Shown here: positions 9,353-17,714 of the stretch, piece after piece
Layout of the letters: each line of letters starts with the position of its first letter
Position numbering within the stretch: the first letter of the stretch is position 1
Assembly: GCA_000174895.1 (NCBI GenBank)
Contig: ACOK01000086.1
Location: forward strand, 1-47,468
DNA from: Ruminococcus flavefaciens FD-1
GTDB lineage: Bacteria > Bacillota > Clostridia > Oscillospirales > Ruminococcaceae
Length of the DNA stretch: 47,468 nucleotides
Direction of reading: 5' to 3'
The notes under the pieces: generated by a model
Databases searched by the model: none
Told to the model about the DNA's origin: nothing
What the model saw: only the letters and a program-made list of their open reading frames with translations
Position numbers and translations under genes: made by a program

Positions 9353-9504
9353 TGTTGACACTAAAATAATGTGCAGATTTTTGAGCAGAATTTCTGCGCA
9401 GACAAGGAGAGGGAAACGCAGGTGGGCTGTCGCCCAGCAAGTTTTCTCGACGCAGTATGCGTAAAATTCTGCCAAAAAGATGCGTTTTAGGCTTAGTGTC
9501 AACA
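9353..9504. mobile_element. about 152-bp MITE-like element, second family
   Basis: TGTTGACACTAA at the left end is repeated exactly inverted at the right end (9493-9504), and the match extends outward with one mismatch to about 16 bp. The interior has no plausible gene. It lies 24 bp upstream of the regulator start and about 75 bp from the pectate-lyase operator, in the divergent promoter region. No clear target duplication is visible, and its ends differ from the 920/2121 family. Confidence 0.65.
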
Positions 9505-9580
9505 TACCATAGTATGCTTTCTTTCATTATACAACAAGGCAGTTTACTTCGTCAAGAAATATTACCCATTTCAGATACAA

Positions 9581-9644
9581 TATCCAAAAAGTGCAATTTT
9601 ATATCCGATTTGTGAATTGACATTTTTAGTTGTTATGTTACAAT
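9581..9644 (+). promoter_or_regulatory. pectate lyase promoter and 42-bp shared operator, copy 2
   Basis: TTGACA (9617-9622) and TACAAT (9639-9644) are separated by 16 bp, giving a start near 9651 and a leader of about 60 nt. The operator is 9581-9622. Its two TATCC half-sites start at 9581 and 9602, each followed after five bases by GTG. Four bases of 42 differ from the copy before the PL11 gene. A weak -10 box with an activator-type site over the -35 box fits an inducible promoter. Confidence 0.78.
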
Positions 9645-9711
9645 AAAAATATAAGTAAATTGTGTATAAAACATATCAGATATATTTGCATTTTTACAAG
9701 GAGGGTATCTC

Positions 9712-12699
9712 ATGTGGGTTACAAGAAGAAAAGCAGCAGCTTTTGCAGCGGCACTTGCGGTACTGGCTGGAGGTGTTCAAATCCCTTCATCACAGCAGAC
9801 ACCGTATGCTATAGCCGTGCAGGCAGCCGACACCGACTCACGCATCCGTGTGGACATCAACAAGAATGACGGCAGAAAGGCATCGTATTCCAAGAACGCC
9901 AACAACTGGATACTTGAGGAAGGTACTGCACCAACATACAAGGTTGGAAATGTGACATTTAAGCTCTCTAACGGTGGTTCTGCCGGCGGTAATGTAACGG
10001 GCGCTAACAATAAAAAGTTACAGCTTCAGAGCGGCATTTATCCGCAACTTACAATGGACGGGGCAAAGATAAAGGACGGCGATAATGGCGGCGTTCTCAA
10101 ACTGGAAATATCAGGATTGTCAGAGAGCGAGCATTCCTTACAGATGTGGCATTGCAACACTGACGGATACACAAACAGTAAGCTCAGCATTTACGTCAAT
10201 GGAAAAAAAGTTCTCACAGGCGTGAATTGTCCTACCAATGTCACCAATGAAAATGATGCCGGCATATCTTACGTAACATGGACGGGCAGCAGTGTTACTA
10301 TCCTTATCTCACCGGAGGGCGGCGGCAAAATGGATGTTGCGTGGCTCAACGGCTTCGAGCTGGACGGCAGTGACCCTTTCAACGGTGTATCGAAAATGAC
10401 TCCTGCCGATAAGGAAGACCACCTTGACCGCTCACAGGGACTTTCGTGGACGGCAGGAAAGAACGCTCTGTCCCATGATGTTTACATCGGTACAAGTTAT
10501 GATGCCGTTTTCAATGCGAATCACAATTCCGCCGAATTCAAGGGCAATCAGACCGCAACAAAATATACCATCGATGACAGCTATTCTTCGATCCCGACAT
10601 ACTACTGGCGAGTGGACGAGGTAAGCGCAAACGGTACAGTCAAAGGCGCGGTATACTCGTTCATGCTCAGCCGCCTTGCTTTCCCGACTGCCGAGGGCTA
10701 CGGACGTTTTGCAAGAGGCGGCAGGGGCGGCTATGTCTATCATGTCACCAATCTCAACGACAGCGGCGAGGGCTCTCTGCGCTACGGACTTGAAACGCTC
10801 AAAGGCGCAAGGACAGTCGTTTTCGATGTGGGCGGTGTTATTTCTCTGAAATCCGTCCTCTGCATTCCGGATGACGGCGGAGATGTGTATGTTGCAGGTC
10901 AGACTGCTCCCGGAGACGGCATAACGCTTATCAACTATACATTCGGAGCAATGGGCTCGAGCGATGTCATTATCCGCGATATTCGTACCCGCGTCGGCGA
11001 TGTTTCGGGAAAATCTATGGGCGGTATGGGCATAAGCTCCTGCGACCATACGATCATTGACCACTGCTCGATCTCATGGGCTACGGACGAGGGACTTTCC
11101 ACCAGAAGTGCGTCTAATATCACTTTCCAGTGGAATATCATCGGCGAATCCTTGCACGATTCCGTACATTATGATGCAGGCGACCGTGGCAGCGGTACCG
11201 AAACTCACGCATTTGCGGCATCTATTGGCGGCTATGTCGGCTCTTTCCACCATAATCTCCTCATTAACAATACAGGACGCAACTGGTCGCTTGCAGGCGC
11301 TATGGAACAGGACGGCGTGACATACGGCGGTGCGCTCGATATACGAAACAATGTCGTATATAACTGGCGTGACCGCACCACAGACGGCGGTGCAAGATTC
11401 GTGCAGTTCGTCAATAACTACTACAAGGCAGGAGCAGAATCAAATACCAGTCTGCATCTTGTGTCCGTGGACGGCAACGAACTGAACACCGGCGATATGC
11501 AGAAGCTCTATGCTTCGGGCAATATGAAGGTCGCACAGAACGGTCAGACGCTCATCGATGCAAACGAGGACGAGTGGAAATCCGGCAAGGCTAAGTCCGG
11601 CGGAAAGAATTCAACGAACGATACAGTCCGCAGCAATTCGCCGTGGTTTGAGCCGTATGTGAACACTCAGTCCGCAGAGGACGCGTACAGGAGCGTTATC
11701 GCAAGTGTCGGTGCAAATTATCCGAAATGGGACTATATCGACTCGCGCTATATCAGTGAGGTCACAAACGGCAAGTACACTTACACCGGCTCCAAACAGA
11801 AACTAAAAGGCATCATCGACAGTCAGAACGATGCCGGTGGCTATCCGAACAGCAGCAATTTCAAGGGTGGTACAGCTCCGACTGATACTGACGGTGACGG
11901 TATGCCTGACGCATGGGAATCTGCACATGGTCTGAATCCGAATGATGCAAAGGACGGCGCAATAGTCTCCCTCTCCGGCGATGATTATACCAACCTCGAA
12001 ATGTACCTGAACGAGCTTGCAGACGATCCTGTTGAGTACAATGGCACTCCCGTCAAATATGACGCTATAACAGGCAGACTTGTCAGTGTTGATGTGCTCG
12101 ATACGGCATATTACAGCAGCTGGGGCATTGACAATACACTTGCTGTCGGAGATTCGCTGTTCGGCGACAGGACTGCTGAGAAATGTGCTGTTTCCGAGCT
12201 CCCCGATAAGCTCAGCGGTGCGGAGCTTGTGCTGACGCCTTGCGACGCAAAAGCTTCGAGCAAAGATCAGGCTGAATTGACAATTGCACAGGACTGCACA
12301 GTCAATGTCGGACTGGACAGCCGTGTGGAGAACGTCCCTGCGTGGATGTCAGACTTTACGAAAACGAACAGTGTGATTAAAACCACCAACGATGTGACTT
12401 TTGAGCTGTATGCAAAGCCTGTCAAGGCTGGTGAAGTAGTGAAGCTCGGTTCAAACGAGCAGTCAGCAAGCTGCATGAATTACATCGTTATTGCATCGGA
12501 AAAAGATATTTTCTCTGTGCGCGGAGATATCAATGCAGACGGCAGACTGGATGTTGCTGACCTTGTACTTCTTAACAAATGGCTGCTTGCAGCTCCCAAT
12601 ACACAGCTTCCCGACTGGAAGGCCGGCGATCTTTGCGGGGATGACAGACTTGATGTGTTTGATCTTGTGCTGCTTAGACAAGAACTATTAAAAACATAA
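9712..12699 (+). CDS. secreted pectate lyase with accessory module and dockerin
   Basis: A 995-residue secreted enzyme. AAGGAGG at 9699-9705 fixes the ATG at 9712. The signal peptide covers about 1-39 (cleavage after Val-Gln-Ala). Residues about 43-215 form a beta-rich carbohydrate-binding-like module, and about 220-320 an Ig/Fn3-like linker domain. Residues about 323-700 are a right-handed beta-helix of pectate lyase type (Ala-Glu-Gly-Tyr-Gly, Asn-Leu-Asn-Asp-Ser-Gly-x-Gly-Ser-Leu-Arg, Val-Phe-Asp-Val-Gly-Gly), most like PL1. A calcium-type Asp-Thr-Asp-Gly-Asp-Gly stretch is at about 723, and the beta-sandwich module shared with the PL11 gene at about 792-930. A type I dockerin with two repeats (about 937-995) should dock the enzyme to a cohesin scaffold. 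It would split de-esterified pectin by beta-elimination. It is intact, unlike its neighbour. Confidence 0.9.
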   Translation: MWVTRRKAAAFAAALAVLAGGVQIPSSQQTPYAIAVQAADTDSRIRVDINKNDGRKASYSKNANNWILEEGTAPTYKVGNVTFKLSNGGSAGGNVTGANNKKLQLQSGIYPQLTMDGAKIKDGDNGGVLKLEISGLSESEHSLQMWHCNTDGYTNSKLSIYVNGKKVLTGVNCPTNVTNENDAGISYVTWTGSSVTILISPEGGGKMDVAWLNGFELDGSDPFNGVSKMTPADKEDHLDRSQGLSWTAGKNALSHDVYIGTSYDAVFNANHNSAEFKGNQTATKYTIDDSYSSIPTYYWRVDEVSANGTVKGAVYSFMLSRLAFPTAEGYGRFARGGRGGYVYHVTNLNDSGEGSLRYGLETLKGARTVVFDVGGVISLKSVLCIPDDGGDVYVAGQTAPGDGITLINYTFGAMGSSDVIIRDIRTRVGDVSGKSMGGMGISSCDHTIIDHCSISWATDEGLSTRSASNITFQWNIIGESLHDSVHYDAGDRGSGTETHAFAASIGGYVGSFHHNLLINNTGRNWSLAGAMEQDGVTYGGALDIRNNVVYNWRDRTTDGGARFVQFVNNYYKAGAESNTSLHLVSVDGNELNTGDMQKLYASGNMKVAQNGQTLIDANEDEWKSGKAKSGGKNSTNDTVRSNSPWFEPYVNTQSAEDAYRSVIASVGANYPKWDYIDSRYISEVTNGKYTYTGSKQKLKGIIDSQNDAGGYPNSSNFKGGTAPTDTDGDGMPDAWESAHGLNPNDAKDGAIVSLSGDDYTNLEMYLNELADDPVEYNGTPVKYDAITGRLVSVDVLDTAYYSSWGIDNTLAVGDSLFGDRTAEKCAVSELPDKLSGAELVLTPCDAKASSKDQAELTIAQDCTVNVGLDSRVENVPAWMSDFTKTNSVIKTTNDVTFELYAKPVKAGEVVKLGSNEQSASCMNYIVIASEKDIFSVRGDINADGRLDVADLVLLNKWLLAAPNTQLPDWKAGDLCGDDRLDVFDLVLLRQELLKT

Positions 12700-12737
12700 C
12701 TCAAACTTCGCAGTATTTAACTGCGAAGTTTGAGTTA
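12697..12737 (+). terminator. 18-bp perfect hairpin after the pectate lyase
   Basis: TAACTCAAACTTCGCAGT pairs perfectly with its complement across a 5-nt loop, and the hairpin starts inside the stop codon of the lyase gene. Its U-tract is poor, so it may act as an mRNA 3' end stabiliser more than as a terminator. A partial copy is at 4872-4901. Confidence 0.65.
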
Positions 12738-12772
12738 TTAAGATTAACTTTTATCTAAATCAAATGTAAATT

Positions 12773-12810
12773 TACCACTTCTGCCAGTAATGACATAAGT
12801 GGTATTTTTT
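12773..12810 (+). terminator. rho-independent terminator, plus strand
   Basis: TACCACTT (12773-12780) pairs with AAGTGGTA (12797-12804) and is followed by six T. It would end the pectate lyase transcript just before the converging NADAR gene. Confidence 0.7.
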
Positions 12811-12851
12811 CGTTTCTCGTTTTCATAAAAGAATCAGCGATCTAATAGGAT

Positions 12852-13331
12852 TTATACTGTTAAGATATTTCTCACCATCATCAATGCATATCCAAGCAGA
12901 TTCTGACCGTTCCATTTAGTTCTGTCAAATCTATCGGGATCAGTCATGGACAGTCCTATACCCCATATTCTGTCTTTTACAGCACATTCGGCAATAAGAG
13001 CATCCCCTGTATCTTTAAGCATTTTCAGCAAATCAGGATTCTGCGAGAACTTTGCTTTAAGTCCCTCGTATATAACAATCTGACGTACACCGTTCCAATG
13101 ATGATCATCATAATTCCTGACAAGTCTTCCAAGAGCTTTTATTTGTTCAACATCGCTTGTCTCTAAGATCTGAGCAGCAATATCACTGTCATGGAAACAC
13201 ATTGCTTTACGGTACATCATATACTGCTCCATTGATGTAAACTTAACACCATCAACAGTAAAATCCGAAAGATACCAGTTGCTCAGGTATCCGTTTTCTT
13301 CATCAGGATTATGGAAACATATTACATTCAT
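12852..13331 (-). CDS. NADAR family protein (YbiA/DUF1768 type)
   Basis: A 159-residue cytoplasmic protein spanning the complete NADAR domain. Visible family features in order are Tyr-Leu-Ser-Asn-Trp-Tyr, Ser-Met-Glu-Gln-Tyr-Met-Met with a following Lys-Ala, Leu-Gly-Arg-x-Val, an Asp-x-x-Trp-Gly-Ile-Gly-Leu and a C-terminal Gln-Asn-Leu-Leu-Gly. NADAR proteins act on ADP-ribose or N-glycosidic bonds. Some hydrolyse riboflavin intermediates, and others remove ADP-ribose from guanine in DNA as antitoxins to DarT-type toxins. Start ATG 13331 is preferred because the family begins there; an in-frame ATG at 13370 would overlap the upstream gene. It follows the AAA/PD-(D/E)XK gene directly and is probably co-transcribed with it. 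No DarT partner is seen. Confidence 0.85.
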   Translation of the reverse strand: MNVICFHNPDEENGYLSNWYLSDFTVDGVKFTSMEQYMMYRKAMCFHDSDIAAQILETSDVEQIKALGRLVRNYDDHHWNGVRQIVIYEGLKAKFSQNPDLLKMLKDTGDALIAECAVKDRIWGIGLSMTDPDRFDRTKWNGQNLLGYALMMVRNILTV

Positions 13332-13359
13332 TTTTCTCTCACTTTTCTTGTTCATCAGA

Positions 13360-15042
13360 TCAAGTATCATTCATCTTAACCATGCATGATTTTCCGCAGA
13401 ACGCAATACCGTACTTGATTATATTTTTGTAGCTTTCCTGTTTAAGTTCAGCCTCATATCTGTTTTCTTCGATCTGAGCAAGTGCTGTGTCACAAAGGCT
13501 TTCGAGTTCGCTGAACTTCTTGGTATCCTTTACTTCGATTATAATTGCTATCTCACGCTTACGCTTTTCCATGAGCAGCAAATCAGGTCTTCCGTCACCG
13601 CTCTTACGGTTTGATTTAAGGGTGTAGCCTTTAAATCCCGATAATAAGCCTGTCATGAAGCCGTGATAATACTGCTCTTTTTCATCATGATAGCTGATAG
13701 TTTCATCAAGCCAGTCACAGATAATATCTTCGATCCTTGTACAATCCTTATTGAGCAGAGCTTCAAACAGGTCTTCTCTTGGATCTGCGTTGACTTTCTC
13801 CTTGAACCACTGCATTATTGTCCGCTGATATATTGTTCTGACCTCAGTATTGGGTATCACCAGTTCTGCGTGAAGTATATCGCCGATATTTTTCTGACTA
13901 ACCATTTTAAGATATCCTGTGAAAAGCAGAAAACTCCAAATCTGGTCTGAATTCACATCAATATCAGCATACACTGTATCTTCGTATATTGGTTCACAAA
14001 GCGTTTCACCATCCATCAGCTGTTCTATTTTCTCTCGCACTGTAATATCGGATTCAGTTATCAGCTTATGAACGATAGCATTTGAACTTGTATTGCTCCA
14101 ATATGGCAGAAAGCTCTGTTCTTCTTCGTTTAATGTGGATTGTATAAACTTGACGATACTCCATGGATTATATATCTCCGTTGTTCCAAAGCGATAACCG
14201 TCATACCATTTCTTTAATTCCGATAACTCCTCTGCTTTTCCGTAATAATCAAGCATCTTAATAACTTCATCTTCCGTGAAGCCGAAATACTTTGAATATC
14301 CGTTATTCATTATAGAGCATACCGAAAGATTGTTCAGACCTGTAAATATGCTTTCCTTAGATATACGAAGACAGCCCGTCAGCACTGCAAATTCAAGCGA
14401 TGAATTTGTTTTGAGCACGCTTTCAAAAACTGAACGGATCAGATTCACCATAGGTTCATAGAATCCGTTGAAATACGCATTCTCCAGCGGTACATCATAT
14501 TCGTCAATCAGTATTATAACATTTTTTCCATAAGCCGATGCAAGGCAATCCGACAGCAGCTTCAACGCACTGAAATATGCAGAGTCATCTGCTTTATTAT
14601 CGTAAATAGCTGTAAACATACCTATCCGGGCAGAAGTCAGTTTATCTGATTTCAGAAGTTCACGATGTCTGCCAAATTCTTCAATTATAATATTCTTGAA
14701 TTGCAGAAAAGCCAATTCATAGCTTCCCTGTTTCATTCCTTTTAGCGATATACTGATAACTGAATACTGCCCCATATGTGAAAGATACTTCTCCCCTGCT
14801 TTCGAGATAGCAAGATCATTGAAAAGATATGAGTTGTCCTGCTCCGACTTCTCAAAGAAGTATCTGAGCATACTCATATTGAGAGTTTTACCGAATCTTC
14901 TCGGACGGGTGAAAAGTGTCACCTTTGCACCGCTGTCAAGAATATCTCGAATCATTAAAGACTTATCAACAAAATAACATTCTCTATCAATTATCTCTTT
15001 AAAATCTTCAATTCCTATTGGGATTTTTTTGCGTTCGCTCAT
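13360..15042 (-). CDS. AAA-ATPase-like / PD-(D/E)XK nuclease superfamily protein
   Basis: A 560-residue protein of the common pair PF09820 (AAA-ATPase-like) plus PF08011 (PDDEXK). The N-terminus has the family opening Ile-Pro-Ile-Gly-Ile-x-Asp-Phe and a P-loop variant Arg-Pro-Arg-Arg-Phe-Gly-Lys-Thr at about residues 45-52. A Walker B-like Ile-Leu-Ile-Asp-Glu-Tyr-Asp is near 178. The C-terminal nuclease core shows Gly-Arg-Pro-Asp-Leu-Leu-Leu followed by Ile-Ile-Glu-Val-Lys, the PD-(D/E)XK signature, near residues 482-505. Such genes occur in many copies in gut Firmicutes and Bacteroidetes, and their role is not established; mobile-element or defence links are suspected. A promoter (15076-15104) lies right at the old end of the CRISPR array. 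The stop overlaps the region before the NADAR gene. Confidence 0.88.
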   Translation of the reverse strand: MSERKKIPIGIEDFKEIIDRECYFVDKSLMIRDILDSGAKVTLFTRPRRFGKTLNMSMLRYFFEKSEQDNSYLFNDLAISKAGEKYLSHMGQYSVISISLKGMKQGSYELAFLQFKNIIIEEFGRHRELLKSDKLTSARIGMFTAIYDNKADDSAYFSALKLLSDCLASAYGKNVIILIDEYDVPLENAYFNGFYEPMVNLIRSVFESVLKTNSSLEFAVLTGCLRISKESIFTGLNNLSVCSIMNNGYSKYFGFTEDEVIKMLDYYGKAEELSELKKWYDGYRFGTTEIYNPWSIVKFIQSTLNEEEQSFLPYWSNTSSNAIVHKLITESDITVREKIEQLMDGETLCEPIYEDTVYADIDVNSDQIWSFLLFTGYLKMVSQKNIGDILHAELVIPNTEVRTIYQRTIMQWFKEKVNADPREDLFEALLNKDCTRIEDIICDWLDETISYHDEKEQYYHGFMTGLLSGFKGYTLKSNRKSGDGRPDLLLMEKRKREIAIIIEVKDTKKFSELESLCDTALAQIEENRYEAELKQESYKNIIKYGIAFCGKSCMVKMNDT

Positions 15043-15075
15043 GTTTTCGCCTCACTTTCAGCGTTTCTTATGATT

Positions 15076-15104
15076 AGTATACCACATGATTGCCTATTAA
15101 TCAA
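15076..15104 (-). promoter_or_regulatory. promoter of the AAA/PD-(D/E)XK gene
   Basis: On the minus strand TTGATT (15099-15104) and TATACT (15076-15081) are 17 bp apart, about 35 nt before the ATG at 15042. It lies 16 bp beyond the degenerate last repeat of the array, so this gene has its own start and does not depend on array read-through. Confidence 0.6.
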
Positions 15105-15119
15105 GTATTAGTTATATAA

Positions 15120-17249
15120 GTTTCACTCCTTCCGTGTGGAGGAGACTGTTTTTCTGTGAAAAACATGATAGTTGCAAGCATAATTTCAATCCACTCCCTC
15201 CGTGTGGAGGGAGACAGTATCGGAGAGCCTACGCTAATACCTGACGGAATTTCAATCCACTCCCTCCGTGTGGAGGGAGACAATGGAAGGTCAGCTCGTC
15301 AGAAGCGAGCGAAAATTTCAATCCACTCCCTCCGTGTGGAGGGAGACTGTTGATCTCTCAGGCTTCGACGCTACGGCAACCGAATTTCAATCCACTCCCT
15401 CCGTGTGGAGGGAGACCTTTTATAGTGCAATGCAGTATAATATAATTGAGGATTTCAATCCACTCCCTCCGTGTGGAGGGAGACTACTGGGACGCTCTCG
15501 CAGAGTGGCTCAGAGGAAGATTTCAATCCACTCCCTCCGTGTGGAGGGAGACCATATCAGATAGACATTTATGCGGAATATCCGCAATTTCAATCCACTC
15601 CCTCCGTGTGGAGGGAGACTAAACGGTGTCAGAACTAAATTCATCATTCATGAGAATTTCAATCCACTCCCTCCGTGTGGAGGGAGACCTTTACTCGGTG
15701 AGGATTTCGATGATACGCTTAAAATTTCAATCCACTCCCTCCGTGTGGAGGGAGACGTTCAAATATCCCGTATGCAGGGTTCGTTGAGTTAGATTTCAAT
15801 CCACTCCCTCCGTGTGGAGGGAGACGGCTTAGAGGTATAATTATATACCCGAGAGATAATTTCAATCCACTCCCTCCGTGTGGAGGGAGACGATGAAGCA
15901 GCTAAAAAGTGGGAAGATGAAGCTGAGATTTCAATCCACTCCCTCCGTGTGGAGGGAGACGTTTACGCTCCCGGCTATTTCCTTGCAAAAGATGATATTT
16001 CAATCCACTCCCTCCGTGTGGAGGGAGACATCTGTAAACACCTTAAAGGCTGCGAACAGATATTATTTCAATCCACTCCCTCCGTGTGGAGGGAGACGCT
16101 GTCAGGCGTAGAAACTGCCACACTGACAGGAATTTCAATCCACTCCCTCCGTGTGGAGGGAGACCTTCGGTGGCTTCGGCATGGGCGGTGCTATGATGGA
16201 TTTCAATCCACTCCCTCCGTGTGGAGGGAGACAAAATACGGACACCACTTTGAGAGCGGATTGGCAAATTTCAATCCACTCCCTCCGTGTGGAGGGAGAC
16301 TTTTCTTTTTTGGCATGGGATCTCACCTCATAGGGATTTCAATCCACTCCCTCCGTGTGGAGGGAGACCGTTTGGTTTATTTAGCACAAACGGATCCAGG
16401 CGAATTTCAATCCACTCCCTCCGTGTGGAGGGAGACTTCATTCAGCAGCACCGGATTGAGCTTGACCTTATTTCAATCCACTCCCTCCGTGTGGAGGGAG
16501 ACCGGCTCGCTCTTAGTTGGTACAGCTACTACCTTTACAATTTCAATCCACTCCCTCCGTGTGGAGGGAGACCATAGCATCACAAGCACGATCTGGATCA
16601 AAAGAAAATTTCAATCCACTCCCTCCGTGTGGAGGGAGACTGGGATATCTGTTAGAGGCATCAGGGGGCGAATTATTTCAATCCACTCCCTCCGTGTGGA
16701 GGGAGACTAAAAGAAAAAGCTTTACCACATTGTCATATGTACATTTCAATCCACTCCCTCCGTGTGGAGGGAGACAAAGGCTAAGATCAACGCCGAGAGG
16801 ACGAGAAAGAATTTCAATCCACTCCCTCCGTGTGGAGGGAGACCAGCTGAGCCGACCCACAGAACAGGATATGCGTTATTTCAATCCACTCCCTCCGTGT
16901 GGAGGGAGACGCAAATCTGATGGCGCCGGGATCGCTCCAAAATGCAATTTCAATCCACTCCCTCCGTGTGGAGGGAGACAATCCGGCTTGCCAGCTCGAC
17001 AAGATCTCCAGGATTATTTCAATCCACTCCCTCCGTGTGGAGGGAGACACGACCACACAACTTCACAGCGTAACGGCAGAGCGATTTCAATCCACTCCCT
17101 CCGTGTGGAGGGAGACCAAAATCCCTATCATGTAGCCTTTGAACTTCTTATTTCAATCCACTCCCTCCGTGTGGAGGGAGACCAAAACAATCCAGAACGC
17201 TATAACTACAGATCAAATTTCAATCCACTCCCTCCGTGTGGAGGGAGAC
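15120..17249 (-). CRISPR. type I-C CRISPR array: 31 intact repeats, 30 spacers, one degenerate end repeat
   Basis: A 33-nt repeat, read on the minus strand as GTCTCCCTCCACACGGAGGG then AGTGGATTGAAAT, occurs 31 times without change from 15183 to 17249. The CTCCCTCC/GGAGGGAG arms form the stem, and the 3' end resembles the I-C ATTGAAAY handle. Spacers are 33-37 nt. The orientation is leftward, with the leader and cas2 at the right end. At the left (trailer) end, 15120-15146 is a shortened, mutated repeat followed by a 36-nt last spacer (15147-15182). Short frames running through the array are artefacts of the repeat period. Confidence 0.98.
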
Positions 17250-17419
17250 AGCAAAATGGTACAATGGCGAGATAATTATAAATCTTCCAAAGTACAATTC
17301 TGACAAAAACCGGTTTGTTTATATATCCTCACAAGCCGAAAAAAGAGCCGTTTGAACATAATTTCGTATTATAACAGGTGCGAATGAACCGATAATTTCA
17401 TGTTCACTCAGGGTTCGCA
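17250..17419 (-). promoter_or_regulatory. CRISPR leader
   Basis: A-T rich DNA between cas2 and the first repeat. On the minus strand it contains an inverted repeat GTGCGAA ... TTCGCAC (arms 17414-17420 and 17378-17384, with nested TGAAC/GTTCA), a typical feature of I-C leaders, overlapping the cas2 stop. A TATAAT at 17275-17280 would start the pre-crRNA about 18 nt before the first repeat; the matching -35 (TTGTCA) is 20 bp away, so the promoter is imperfect. Confidence 0.75.
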
Positions 17420-17710
17420 CTAAAAGATCAGTTCGCCCTCAACATCTATGGACGTTTTCGCTCCGAAATGCTCAACATTCGATTTTGCACGATTGCCGAG
17501 ATTATATATTCTAAGGCTGTCCTTTTTTTCATCTATCTCATCAAGCAAAGCCTTCTTCAACAACTTCAGCTGTGCGGTATCAACTACACATTCAAACACG
17601 GAATTCTGCACTCTGACACCGTAATTCATGCACTGTTTCGCAACTCTCCTGAGCCGCTTTCGTCCCTCTCTGTCCTGTGTATTCACATCATATGTCACAA
17701 GTATCAGCAT
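17420..17710 (-). CDS. cas2: CRISPR-associated endoribonuclease Cas2
   Basis: A 96-residue protein starting Met-Leu-Ile-Leu-Val-Thr-Tyr-Asp-Val, the ferredoxin-like first strand with the conserved Asp of Cas2. Arg-Arg-Val-Ala-Lys and a Val-Gln-Asn-Ser-Val-Phe-Glu-Cys strand follow, as in type I-C Cas2. With Cas1 it forms the spacer-integration complex. The start at ATG 17710 lies 4 nt after the cas1 stop. A longer in-frame extension to 17821 overlaps cas1 and is not part of the protein. It is the last gene before the leader, and its stop overlaps the leader inverted repeat. Confidence 0.96.
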   Translation of the reverse strand: MLILVTYDVNTQDREGRKRLRRVAKQCMNYGVRVQNSVFECVVDTAQLKLLKKALLDEIDEKKDSLRIYNLGNRAKSNVEHFGAKTSIDVEGELIF

Positions 17711-17714
17711 TGCA

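Noticed and set aside
15101..17275. Many reading frames of 60-276 codons through the CRISPR array
   Set aside because: They repeat the translation of the 33-nt repeat in all frames and have no ribosome binding sites; they are artefacts of the array.
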